A stretch of DNA of 64,000 bases from Bradyrhizobium algeriense (GTDB lineage Bacteria; Pseudomonadota; Alphaproteobacteria; Rhizobiales; Xanthobacteraceae): assembly GCF_036924595.1 (NCBI RefSeq), contig NZ_JAZHRV010000001.1:4588001-4652000 (forward strand), written 5' to 3'. How positions within the stretch are numbered: the first letter of the stretch is position 1; every line of letters begins with the position of its first letter. Below are positions 35,058 through 43,405 of this stretch, piece after piece. The notes beneath the pieces are model-generated. The model did no database searches. It was not told the DNA's origin and worked only from the letters and a program-made list of their open reading frames with translations. Position numbers and translations under genes: made by a program.

Positions 35058-35960
35058 ATGGAGATGCATCAGGTTCGCTACTTCCTTGCGGTCGCGCGTG
35101 TGCTCAACTTCACGCGTGCCGCCGATGAGTGCAACGTCACGCAACCGTCGCTGACGCGGGCCATCAAGCAACTGGAAGCCGAACTCGGCGGCGACCTGTT
35201 TCGCCGCGAGCGCCCCGCCGCGCAATTGACCGAACTCGGCCAGCGCATGCATCCGCTGCTCAAGCAATGCTACGAGGCGGCGACAGGGGCGCGCGAACTT
35301 GCCTCGTCCTTCAAGAGCGGCGAAGTCGGTGCGCTCCGGATTGCGCTGACCCATTCCGTCGACCTGTCGCTGCTGATTCCGCATCTCGACGAGATCAAGC
35401 GGATGTTCAATCGTCTGGAGTTCCGCTTTCTGCGCGGCAACGCCCGCGAAGTCGCTGAGTTTCTCAAGAAGGGTGAAGCCGAGCTCGGCATTGCCGCCGA
35501 GATCAGCGAGGAGTGGGACCGGCTCGACACCTGGCCGCTGTTCACGGAAAACTTTCAGCTCGTCGTCAACAAAAACCACCCGCTGGCGGCGCGCGAGAAA
35601 ATCGACTTCGTCGATCTTCGCGCCGAACAATTGCTGTCGCGTAACTATTGCGAACATGGCGCGCGGGTAAACAGCTCGCTTCGCGAACATGGGCTCAATG
35701 TGGATCGCAGCCATGAGATCGCCTCCGAACGCGATTTGATCGAACTGCTGGAAGCCGATATCGGCGTCGCCGTGGTGCCTGACACCGCCTCGATCCCGCC
35801 GACGCTCAAGCGTGCCAATGTCGAGGGACTGGATGCGCGGCGGACCGTGAACCTCTACGGCGTTGCCGGGCGTGAGCGGACGGCGGTGGCGTCCGCCGTG
35901 ATGCGCATGCTGCGCGGCGCCGACTGGCAGCAATTCATCGGCAAGGCCGCGGGCGTCTAG
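35058..35960 (+). CDS. LysR-family regulator
   Basis: A 300-residue full-length LysR protein. The DNA-binding part reads MEMHQVRYFLAVARVLNFTR, then ADECNVTQPSLTRAIKQLEA. The effector domain starts with GALRIALTHSVDLSLLIPHL. It is divergent from bdhA-patatin with 186 bases between the starts, so control of that operon is plausible, as LysR genes usually act on the divergent neighbour. The inducer is unknown. Confidence 0.9.
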   Translation: MEMHQVRYFLAVARVLNFTRAADECNVTQPSLTRAIKQLEAELGGDLFRRERPAAQLTELGQRMHPLLKQCYEAATGARELASSFKSGEVGALRIALTHSVDLSLLIPHLDEIKRMFNRLEFRFLRGNAREVAEFLKKGEAELGIAAEISEEWDRLDTWPLFTENFQLVVNKNHPLAAREKIDFVDLRAEQLLSRNYCEHGARVNSSLREHGLNVDRSHEIASERDLIELLEADIGVAVVPDTASIPPTLKRANVEGLDARRTVNLYGVAGRERTAVASAVMRMLRGADWQQFIGKAAGV

Positions 35961-36042
35961 GGTTTTCAACCCGCTAGGACCTCGTCATAGGCTGCGTCAC
36001 GCTGAAGGACGCCGGCGAATACACCCCCGTCGGTCAGGCCAT

Positions 36043-37200
36043 TTAGGAGCGTTGCAACGATGAGAGCGCGGGCAGTCGCAAAACAAAGACCGCAGGAGCC
36101 GTGACTGCCAGCAAGGAGGTTACGGCAATCAGCAGAGATGCAATCGTCAATACCTCAACCGAGAGAGCCATTCCCGGAGCGATCTGAGTCAGCATCGGGC
36201 CGAGCGATTTTATGGCTCCGAAGGCCGCGACCATTCCGGCAATCCCTCCAAAGGTTGCGACAATCAACACTTCAGCAAAATAGATTGAGACAATCCGCGC
36301 CGGCGAAAATCCCAACACCTTCAATTCGGCTATGTCCTTGCGACGCTCGCGCACCGAAATCATGACCGTGTTGACAACGATCATCAGCAAGGTGACCAGA
36401 GAAGCGCCAACTACAAGTGACGTCATCAGCGCGACATTGCCAAGCTGTGCGGCAAAGCTTCTGTTAAAGCTGCGCTCGGTGTCCGTTGCGGTCGAGGCAG
36501 GATCAACGAGAAATTCTCGATCGATCGCATTGCTGAGCGACTGGCTGTCAACACCGGGAAGCGGGCGGAACACAATCCAGCCAATTGTGTCTTGGCCAAT
36601 GGCGCGAGCATCATTGAAATAATCATGGCGTAGAAACATAAAGTTGGTATCGACTTGGGCTGATCCGCCCTTGAAGATACCTGAAATCGTGAACTGCCAA
36701 GAACGAGAGCCATTCTTTTGAACAATAGAACGGCTCAGAACCGGAATTGTATCTCCGACCCTCCAGCCCCATTTCGCAGCCATAGCTTCACCGACGAGAA
36801 GCGCCAGACGATCCTGTTTGAATCTCGTCTTTTCAGACTCGGAAAGCAGGATGTCTGAGCGATAGACTTCCAAGTAGGTCGCTGGATCGACTGCGAATGC
36901 ATGGAGCGAATTCTTGGGCTCGCGGTAGTAACCGCCGAACCAGCTCGCGAAGGTCGCTTCACCAATACCCGAGATACCCAGCAGTCGGCCAAAATGTGTC
37001 GCCGGTAGAGGCTGCATGAAGCTTAGCTTGTTGACGGTTATCAATCGACCTGCATCGGTAGTGGCTTCCGCATTGAAGGCTTGCTCAAATGCAGTCAGGA
37101 CGCCGAAAAGGCAAAAGGCAAAGAAGAACGCAACAGCCAGCAGGAGATTGCGCGCCTTGGCCGCCCTCAAATTTTCTAAAGCAATTCCAACGAAGGTCAT
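36043..37200 (-). CDS. FtsX/MacB-type ABC transporter permease without an adjacent ATPase
   Basis: The product has 385 residues. A first membrane segment (LLLAVAFFFAFCLFGVLTAF) is followed by a periplasmic MacB-PCD-like domain of about 220 residues. Three C-terminal segments follow (GASLVTLLMIVVNTVMISVR; IYFAEVLIVATFGGIAGMVA; TIASLLIAVTSLLAVTAPAV), with the cytoplasmic SVRERRKDIAELKVLGFSP typical of FtsX domains. Such permeases need an ATPase, and none lies within 10 kb. The gene is visibly more AT-rich than its neighbours, which suggests later acquisition. Confidence 0.82.
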   Translation of the reverse strand: MTFVGIALENLRAAKARNLLLAVAFFFAFCLFGVLTAFEQAFNAEATTDAGRLITVNKLSFMQPLPATHFGRLLGISGIGEATFASWFGGYYREPKNSLHAFAVDPATYLEVYRSDILLSESEKTRFKQDRLALLVGEAMAAKWGWRVGDTIPVLSRSIVQKNGSRSWQFTISGIFKGGSAQVDTNFMFLRHDYFNDARAIGQDTIGWIVFRPLPGVDSQSLSNAIDREFLVDPASTATDTERSFNRSFAAQLGNVALMTSLVVGASLVTLLMIVVNTVMISVRERRKDIAELKVLGFSPARIVSIYFAEVLIVATFGGIAGMVAAFGAIKSLGPMLTQIAPGMALSVEVLTIASLLIAVTSLLAVTAPAVFVLRLPALSSLQRS

Positions 37201-37400
37201 GCCGCGAAGCTAGCAAAGCGTCATATCGCGCGGCAACGGCCCCACCGTTTGATTAGGTGATTTCTAAAGGGACGATTTTTCCGTGCGGCGGTCCGGCCGG
37301 CATCGGATCAAGTCCTTCGCGGCCGTTTGCTGCAAATCTTGTTTCGTGCCTCCTGGTGACCGCAAAAGCTGACGTCAGCATAGCAGGCGGCGCGATGGGA

Positions 37401-37425
37401 GGAACTCTGGTTGCCGGGGCGAGTT
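37401..37425 (+). promoter_or_regulatory. Possible EcfG-type promoter of the DUF899 gene
   Basis: GGAAC (37401-37405), 16 bases, then AGTT (37422-37425). The -10 differs from CGTT at its first base but fits the looser GGAAC-N18/19-TT form. The leader to the ATG at 37460 would be about 28 bases. Confidence 0.45.
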
Positions 37426-37459
37426 TAATATCGAACCATCAGCGTCCGAGAGCAGAGCC

Positions 37460-38179
37460 ATGGAGCATATCCAATACCCCAATGAAAGCGCCGAATACCG
37501 AGCCGCCCGAAACGCGCTTCTGGATGACGAGATTGCCCTTCGGGCGCAGATTGAGGCCGTTGCGGCGAAGCGTCGTGCGCTGCCGCCCGGCGGTGAGGTA
37601 CCCGAGGACTACGTCTTTGAGTGGATTGGCAAGACGAGCATGCCGGAGAAAGTGAGGATGTCCGAGCTGTTCGGTCCACACGACACGCTCATTTTGTACA
37701 GCTTCATGTACGGCCCCGAACGCGAATTGCCGTGTCCAGGCTGCACCCATTTGCTCGATGGGATAGAGGGCGCCGCGCGACACATAGGCGAACGCGCTGC
37801 GCTCCACATCGTCGCCAAGTCGCCAATCGCGCGTCTCGCCGCCTGGGCACACGAAAGAGGCTGGGAACACCTCTCGCTACTTTCGACCGCAGGCAACAGC
37901 TACGACGCGGACTACTTTGGCGACACGTCAAAATTTTCCAAGGGAATGCGCACGCAACATCGCGTTCCGGACGGCGACAACTGGGACGAAACAATCTTCA
38001 ACGTATTCAGAAAGAAAAACGGTGCGATCAGGCACTTCTGGGGCTCCGAGATGAGCTTTGCCCCACCCGCTTCCAACCAGCACCATCGTGCTGGTGATCT
38101 CGCCGATCCGCTCTGGGGTCTTCTCGACATGACACCTGAAGGCCGAGGCGATTTCTTTCCAAAGGTGAACTACGATTGA
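37460..38179 (+). CDS. DUF899-family thioredoxin-like protein
   Basis: The product has 239 residues. The pattern ALLDDEIALRAQIEAVAAKR, FGPHDTLILYSFMYG, CPGCTHLLDGIEGAARHI, FNVFRKKNGAIRHFW and DPLWGLLDMTPEGRG matches the DUF899 family. Members have a thioredoxin-like fold with a CPGC pair; the biochemical role is unknown. A weak EcfG-like promoter precedes it, and a peroxiredoxin-like gene converges on it. Confidence 0.85.
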   Translation: MEHIQYPNESAEYRAARNALLDDEIALRAQIEAVAAKRRALPPGGEVPEDYVFEWIGKTSMPEKVRMSELFGPHDTLILYSFMYGPERELPCPGCTHLLDGIEGAARHIGERAALHIVAKSPIARLAAWAHERGWEHLSLLSTAGNSYDADYFGDTSKFSKGMRTQHRVPDGDNWDETIFNVFRKKNGAIRHFWGSEMSFAPPASNQHHRAGDLADPLWGLLDMTPEGRGDFFPKVNYD

Positions 38180-38219
38180 GCCACGCTTGACGGCGCACCA
38201 CAAAGCCAAGTCGCCCGCG

Positions 38220-38939
38220 CTACCGTTCTTCGCTCGCACTCTTCAGCGCAGCGACGAGATCGTCGATTTCCATGCGCTTGCGGAAATCGGGATCGACGAA
38301 GCGGGCCTTCACCAATCCGTCGCGGCCGACCACGAAGGTCGCCGGGATCGGCAACACCCAGCCGTCATTGCCCTGGAAGCTCGCCATATCCTGGTATGAC
38401 AGCAGCCGCTGGATTTCGCTGCCGAGCCAGATCGCAAGGTTGAGCGACAGCGCGTAGCCGTTGTCGAGATCGGTCAAGACCGGAAACGGCGCTTCCGCCT
38501 CGGACTTGAATTTCTCGGCATAGGCCTGGGTCTCCGGCATGATCGCAACCGTTTGCGCGCCCAGGGCCTTGATCCGGTCCTGGGCCTGGATCACCGCCCG
38601 CACATTCAGCCGGCAATATGGACACCAATGCCCGCGATAAAACATCACCGCGACCGGGCCGCGGTCGGTCAGTGATTTCAGGCTGACCAGCCGGCCGGTC
38701 TCGTCCGGCAGCAGGAACGGCGGCATCACTTCGCCCGGCCGCGGCGCGTTTTCGCCGCCGCCGTTCTCATTGAGCCGCGCCACAAGCCGGTCGACCGCTT
38801 CGCCATAGGCCGGAAAGATGTCCTGACCCGCCGCGGCGTAGGCTTCGAGCTGCTCGCGCAACGTGCCTTCCATGTCGCGGCATCGCTGGAATGCCTCCTT
38901 GAGACGTTCGGCGTTGGCGGGCGATAACGTTGTCGTCAT
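38220..38939 (-). CDS. Peroxiredoxin-like (AhpC/TSA) protein
   Basis: The product has 239 residues. The redox site is FYRGHWCPYCRLNVRAV, with a CPYC pair. The domain opens with PPFLLPDETGRLVSLKSL and ends with PATFVVGRDGLVKARFVDPD. A helical N-terminal extension of about 65 residues precedes it. It would reduce peroxides or act as a thiol oxidoreductase in the cytoplasm. The start at 38939 has CCGGAG upstream, which is better than the alternative five codons earlier. Confidence 0.87.
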   Translation of the reverse strand: MTTTLSPANAERLKEAFQRCRDMEGTLREQLEAYAAAGQDIFPAYGEAVDRLVARLNENGGGENAPRPGEVMPPFLLPDETGRLVSLKSLTDRGPVAVMFYRGHWCPYCRLNVRAVIQAQDRIKALGAQTVAIMPETQAYAEKFKSEAEAPFPVLTDLDNGYALSLNLAIWLGSEIQRLLSYQDMASFQGNDGWVLPIPATFVVGRDGLVKARFVDPDFRKRMEIDDLVAALKSASEER

Positions 38940-39016
38940 GGCGTGCTCCGGCATCTCAGTATTATTTTCCGGTCCGGGCCGCCCCGCAAGGGCGGCCCAA
39001 GCGTTTCAGGCCCTTC

Positions 39017-39301
39017 TCAAGGCAGATAGAAATTGCCGGTCGGGTCGAGCATGCCCGAGGCCGAATAGAGCTGTCCCTTGTCCATGAAGAACACGGTGTT
39101 GCTCGGCACCTTCTTCGCGTTCTTCATCATCGCATCGTGGTTCTTCGGCGTCGCCGCCATGGCCATCGCCGACATTTTGCCTGGGCCGGCATACATGTAG
39201 GCCATGCCCGGATTGAATTCCCAGGGAACTTGCGAGAAGGCCGTGGTGGCAATGGCGGCAAACGCCGCAGCGGCAATCAGGGTCTTGGAAAGGGTTTTCA
39301 T
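39017..39301 (-). CDS. Small exported protein of unknown function
   Basis: The product has 94 residues. Residues 1-23 (MKTLSKTLIAAAAFAAIATT, then AFS) form a signal peptide. The mature part is rich in Met and Ala (AYMYAGPGKMSAMAMA) and has MLDPTGNFYLP at the end. The start at 39301 follows AGAGGAA. I do not recognise the family. The Met-rich segment could bind copper or simply be flexible. Confidence 0.6.
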   Translation of the reverse strand: MKTLSKTLIAAAAFAAIATTAFSQVPWEFNPGMAYMYAGPGKMSAMAMAATPKNHDAMMKNAKKVPSNTVFFMDKGQLYSASGMLDPTGNFYLP

Positions 39302-39436
39302 GGCGGTTCCTCTGAATGGATGGTGACGCCCGCCAATCGGGCGCTGACCCATCAGAGGCCGCCCTGCCCCGGATTTGAAATACCGTTGCACAATCGGTTC
39401 GATAGCCGCCGCGTATTGAGCGGCACCAATAGCCGA

Positions 39437-39474
39437 GCGCTATCGACTTGAGAGCAGTTGCGCATTTCCTATTG
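39437..39474 (+). promoter_or_regulatory. Promoter block shared with the cupin gene (copy 1)
   Basis: GCGCTAT, AGAGC and GCATTTCCT occur here at offsets 0, 14 and 25, exactly as at 41434-41467 before the cupin gene. Within it, CTTGAG-N16-CTATTG resembles a rhizobial -35/-10 pair. It lies about 66 bases before the DUF302 start. Confidence 0.55.
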
Positions 39475-39539
39475 CCGGCGCCGGCGCTCATCCTGTGCTG
39501 GAAAGCATGCGGAGGGCATGCGCAAACAGGAGGCTTTCC

Positions 39540-40031
39540 ATGACCCGTCGTTTGACCACCCGCGTTGCGAATTTCTGCACCTCGCTGCTCCTGATATTCC
39601 TCGTCCTTTCGGTCACTTCCACCGCGCGGGCCGACAGCGACGATGGTATCGTCCGCGTCAAGAGCGCGGTGCCGATGGCCGAAGCGATCACCCGCATCAA
39701 GGCCGACATCGCTGCCAAGGGCATCAAGTTCTTCACGCAGATCGATCAGTCGAAGCTCGCGGCCGACGCCGGCATCAAGCTGCGTCCCTCGACGCTTTTG
39801 GTGTTCGGCAATCCCCCACTCGGGACGCAATTCATCACCTCGAATCCGAATGCCGGACTCGACTGGCCGGTCCGCCTGCTGCTGACGCAGGACGACCATG
39901 GCGATGTCTGGGCGGTATGGACCGATTTCGAATGGATCGCCAGGCGCCACAACATCCGGGATCGCACAGCCCAATTCGAGATGGCGACCAAGGTGGTGGG
40001 CTCGATCACCTCGACCATTACGACCAAGTAA
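39540..40031 (+). CDS. Exported DUF302-family protein
   Basis: The product has 163 residues. Residues 1-32 form a signal peptide (CTSLLLIFLVLSVTSTARAD). The mature part follows the DUF302 fold (VPMAEAITRIKADIAAKGIK; LRPSTLLVFGNPPLGTQFI; LDWPVRLLLTQDDHGDVWAV). DUF302 proteins are small, often exported, and of unknown function. CAGGAGG before the ATG is a strong ribosome site. The next gene, a flavin oxidoreductase, starts 23 bases after the stop and is probably co-transcribed. Confidence 0.85.
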   Translation: MTRRLTTRVANFCTSLLLIFLVLSVTSTARADSDDGIVRVKSAVPMAEAITRIKADIAAKGIKFFTQIDQSKLAADAGIKLRPSTLLVFGNPPLGTQFITSNPNAGLDWPVRLLLTQDDHGDVWAVWTDFEWIARRHNIRDRTAQFEMATKVVGSITSTITTK

Positions 40032-40053
40032 CAGCGTCGGCTCGCCTCCCGCG

Positions 40054-41421
40054 ATGACGCCGGAAAAATTCGACGTGGTCATTCTGGGTGGGGGAAACGC
40101 CGGCATCGGCGTGACCGGACCGGTCCGGCGCGCCGGAATGTCGGTCGCGATGATCGAGGCCGATCTTCTCGGCGGCACCTGCCCGAACCGGGGCTGCACG
40201 CCAAAGAAGGTGCTGGTCGCCGCCGGCCACGCGCTGCACGAAATCGAACGCGCCTCCATCCATCACATTGCCATCGGCAAGCCGAAGCTCGACTGGGCGG
40301 CGCTGATCGACCGTGAGAAAGACATGATCAAGGACATTCCGGCCAACCTCGCCCGCTCGATGGCCAGGCGCAATGTCGAGGTCATCAAGGGCCACGGCGC
40401 GTTTGCTGGTCCGAACAGCGTCCGCGTCGGAGGACGCAGGCTTGAGGCGAAACACATCGTGATCGCGACAGGATCGAAGCCGCGACCGCTGTCGATTCCG
40501 GGCGCCGAACTGATGATCACTTCCGACGAGATGCTGAGCGAACGAGAACTACCCGACTCGGTGATTTTCGTCGGCGGCGGCGTGATCGCGCTGGAATTCG
40601 GCCACGTCTATGCGCGCGCCGGCGCGCAGGTGACGATTCTCGAAGCATTGCCTCAGCTATTGCCGGCCATGGACGCCGATGCGGTCGCACGCCTGCAGAC
40701 CGAAAGCGAGCGGATCGGCATCCGCTTCAGGACCGCCGTCAGCGTCAAGCGAATTGAAAAGGCGAACGGCCGCCTGCGCGTTGTCTTCTGTTATAACGGC
40801 ACCGAGCACGCCGCCGAGGCCGAACGCGCAGTCAACGGCGCGGGCCGCGTCGCCAACGTCGATACGCTTGATCTCGCTGCGGGCCAGGTCGAGCACGCCA
40901 ATGGCCGCGTCGCGATCGATAGCCATTTGCGCTCGATCTCCAACCCGAACGTCCATATCTGCGGCGACGCGGTGCCAACCTCGCCGCAACTGTCGCCGAT
41001 CGCGACCTATGAGGGCGACATCGTCGGGCGCAACATCGTCGAAGGCCCGAAATACAGCCCGGACTACGCCAGCATGGCAACGTCCGTCTACACCGTGCCG
41101 CCGCTCGCTTCCGTCGGCCTGACGGAGGTTGCAGCCAGGCAGAAAGGCTTTTCCATCGACGTTCACACCAACGAAATGCTCGACTGGTTCTCCGCCAAAA
41201 CCTATGCCGAGACTGTCGCGTGGTCGAAGGTGATCGTCGACCAATCGACCGACCACATTCTCGGCGCGCATTTCGTCGGGCATTCTGGCCAGGAGCTCGT
41301 GAATATTTTCGGACTGGCGATGCGCTTCGGCATCACAGCTAGCCAGATCCGGGAAAATGTTTACGCCTTTCCGACGTTCTCCTCCGACATCAAGCACATG
41401 CTCGGCCTCGGCCACGGTTAA
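40054..41421 (+). CDS. Pyridine nucleotide-disulfide oxidoreductase-like flavoprotein lacking the C-terminal His
   Basis: The product has 455 residues. It has the FAD motif VVILGGGNAGIGVTGPVRRA, the redox Cys pair Cys43/Cys48 in GGTCPNRGCTPKK, the NAD(P) motif IFVGGGVIALEFGHVYARAG, and the dimerisation domain. Glutathione and mercuric reductases end with a His-Glu dyad in an HPT-type motif; here the segment is YAFPTFSSDIKHM, with Phe in place of His. Disulfide reduction by the classical acid-base route is therefore doubtful. The substrate is unknown. The start at 40054 fits the usual family N-terminus. Confidence 0.88.
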   Translation: MTPEKFDVVILGGGNAGIGVTGPVRRAGMSVAMIEADLLGGTCPNRGCTPKKVLVAAGHALHEIERASIHHIAIGKPKLDWAALIDREKDMIKDIPANLARSMARRNVEVIKGHGAFAGPNSVRVGGRRLEAKHIVIATGSKPRPLSIPGAELMITSDEMLSERELPDSVIFVGGGVIALEFGHVYARAGAQVTILEALPQLLPAMDADAVARLQTESERIGIRFRTAVSVKRIEKANGRLRVVFCYNGTEHAAEAERAVNGAGRVANVDTLDLAAGQVEHANGRVAIDSHLRSISNPNVHICGDAVPTSPQLSPIATYEGDIVGRNIVEGPKYSPDYASMATSVYTVPPLASVGLTEVAARQKGFSIDVHTNEMLDWFSAKTYAETVAWSKVIVDQSTDHILGAHFVGHSGQELVNIFGLAMRFGITASQIRENVYAFPTFSSDIKHMLGLGHG

Positions 41422-41433
41422 CCGCATAGCGCG

Positions 41434-41471
41434 GCGCTATGGAGTCAAGAGCCAACCGGCATTTCCTCTCG
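41434..41471 (+). promoter_or_regulatory. Promoter block shared with the DUF302 gene (copy 2)
   Basis: The GCGCTAT, AGAGC and GCATTTCCT words have the same spacing as at 39437-39470. The outer bases of the block differ. It lies about 95 bases before the cupin start. Confidence 0.5.
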
Positions 41472-41565
41472 TGCGCGGTTTCCCTGATGGTGATGACGTA
41501 GCCGGCCAGATCGTTCGAGGCCAAGGCGAATCTCAAGGCAAAGACAGAAAACAGAGGAGCACAGC

Positions 41566-42057
41566 ATGTCCACATCCAACGTCGCGTCACGCACAATCTG
41601 GCAAGGCCTCGCACTCGCCGGAATGATTGCTGGTTCGGTTGCAACCAGCTCGACTGCCATTGCGGGCGAGTGCCCGGTCGGCAAGATGCAGCCCAACGTT
41701 CGTCCGATGGTCGACCACAAGCCGGTAGGCGTCACCGACGTTACGCTTGGCGCGATCAACCTCGAGAAGCAGCCGGCCAATATCAGGGATCGCGAGCTGC
41801 GCTTCCGCAAGCTGACGATCGAGCCGGGCGGCATCGTGCCCTGGCACAGCCATGATGACCGTCCCGCGCTGATCTACGTCCAGCAGGGCGAGATCGTCGA
41901 ATACGCCAGCAACTGCGCCGATCCGATCGTGCACAAGGCCGGCGAGATCAGGCCGGAAGTCGCCGGCACCTCGCATTGGTGGAAGAACCTCGGCAAGGAG
42001 ACCGTCATTCTCTACGTCGGCGACGTCCGCAGGGATCCGCACGACCACAACATGTAA
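41566..42057 (+). CDS. Exported cupin-domain protein
   Basis: The product has 163 residues. Residues 1-33 form a signal peptide (LALAGMIAGSVATSSTAIAG). The mature part has the cupin metal motif (PGGIVPWHSHDDRPALIYVQ, then QGEIVEY) and a second segment ending SHWWKNLG. Periplasmic location is implied; the metal and substrate are unknown. AGAGGAGC precedes the ATG. It shares an upstream sequence block with the DUF302 gene, suggesting common control. Confidence 0.85.
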   Translation: MSTSNVASRTIWQGLALAGMIAGSVATSSTAIAGECPVGKMQPNVRPMVDHKPVGVTDVTLGAINLEKQPANIRDRELRFRKLTIEPGGIVPWHSHDDRPALIYVQQGEIVEYASNCADPIVHKAGEIRPEVAGTSHWWKNLGKETVILYVGDVRRDPHDHNM

Positions 42058-42178
42058 GGAGCTGTAACGAGCGCCACCCGACGTTCGTTACCGGATGTGA
42101 CGGCCTGGGATCCCGCGTGTCGCCCCACACCCCCAGCCGTCACATCCTTCTTTTTCAAGCGTAGTAGTGAGAAGCGCC

Positions 42179-43405
42179 ATGACCGGTATTTCCGCGCAGA
42201 TGAAACCTCAAGCGATGGAAATGCAGGGTCATTCGCCTGGCATGGTGCTGCGGTCCCTCGTCATCGGCCTCACGGCGTTCCTGACCGTGGTCGACCTGTT
42301 CGCCACGCAGGCGATCCTTCCCTCGCTGACCCGGCATTACAACGTCACCCCCGCCGCGATGGGCTTTGCGGTCAACGCGAGCACCATGGGCATGGCGGTC
42401 GCGGGGCTCGTGGTCGGGGTCCTGAGCCCGCATATCGACCGCCGCTTCGGCATTCTCGCAAGCCTGGTCCTGCTCGCGATCCCCACGGTGCTGCTGGCCA
42501 GCGCGCCCGACCTCACCGTGTTCACGGTCCTTCGCGTCGCGCAGGGCCTCTGCATGGCCTCGGCGTTTGCACTGACGCTGGCCAATCTAGGCGAGCAGTG
42601 CAGTCAGATGGATGCGGGCGGCGCGTTCGCAGCCTATATCACCGGCAATGTCGCCAGCAACCTGATCGGGCGGCTGGTGTCGGCCGCCGTCGTCGATACG
42701 CTCGGGCTGGCCTCGAATTTCTATTTCTTCGCGCTGCTCAATCTCGCCGGCGCGGTGCTGGTCTACTTCACCATCCAGCGCGTCAAACCGACGCACGCGA
42801 TGCCGACAGTGCAATCGCCGTTCGCTGCGACGCTCGAGCATTGGCGCAACCCGGCGCTGCGCTCGGCCTTTGCCATCGGCTTCTGCATCCTGTTCGCCTT
42901 TATCGGCACCTTCACCTTCGTGAATTTCGTTCTGGTGCGCGCGCCGCTGTCGCTCGGGCGAATGGATCTCGGCTTCGTCTATTTCGTGTTCGCGCCGTCC
43001 GTCGTCACCACGCTGTTCGCCGGCAGGGCGGTGGCGCGCTTCGGTACGCGGCCGGCGATCTGGGGCGCGCTTGCGGTCGCTGCATTGGGCCTGCCGCTGT
43101 TGCTGTCTTCGCATCTGCCCGCGGTCCTGACCGGCATGGTACTGGTCGGCGTCGGCACGTTCTTCGCACAGGCCTGCGCCACCGGCTTCGTCGGCCAAGC
43201 GGCCCGCGACAACCGCGGCATTGCCAGCGGAACCTATCTTGCCTGTTATTTTCTCGGCGGCCTCGTCGGCAGTGCCGTGCTGGGCCAATTGTTTGACCGT
43301 TTCGGATGGACCGCCTGCGTCGCCGGCGTCGGCGCGTCGCTAGCCATCGCGGCGCTATTGACCGCGCGCCTCACGCTCACTCAACCCGCCGGGTCTCCGG
43401 CATGA
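42179..43405 (+). CDS. Major facilitator superfamily transporter
   Basis: The product has 408 residues and 12 predicted membrane segments. The N-terminal half reads LTAFLTVVDLFATQAILPSL with the loop PHIDRRFGILASLVLLAIPT, similar to YnfM/arabinose-efflux-type MFS proteins. The C-terminal half includes GIASGTYLACYFLGGLVGSA. The substrate is unknown; drug or metabolite efflux is likely. The ATG at 42179 is used. Its 3' end overlaps the convergent MFS gene by 29 bases. Confidence 0.88.
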   Translation: MTGISAQMKPQAMEMQGHSPGMVLRSLVIGLTAFLTVVDLFATQAILPSLTRHYNVTPAAMGFAVNASTMGMAVAGLVVGVLSPHIDRRFGILASLVLLAIPTVLLASAPDLTVFTVLRVAQGLCMASAFALTLANLGEQCSQMDAGGAFAAYITGNVASNLIGRLVSAAVVDTLGLASNFYFFALLNLAGAVLVYFTIQRVKPTHAMPTVQSPFAATLEHWRNPALRSAFAIGFCILFAFIGTFTFVNFVLVRAPLSLGRMDLGFVYFVFAPSVVTTLFAGRAVARFGTRPAIWGALAVAALGLPLLLSSHLPAVLTGMVLVGVGTFFAQACATGFVGQAARDNRGIASGTYLACYFLGGLVGSAVLGQLFDRFGWTACVAGVGASLAIAALLTARLTLTQPAGSPA

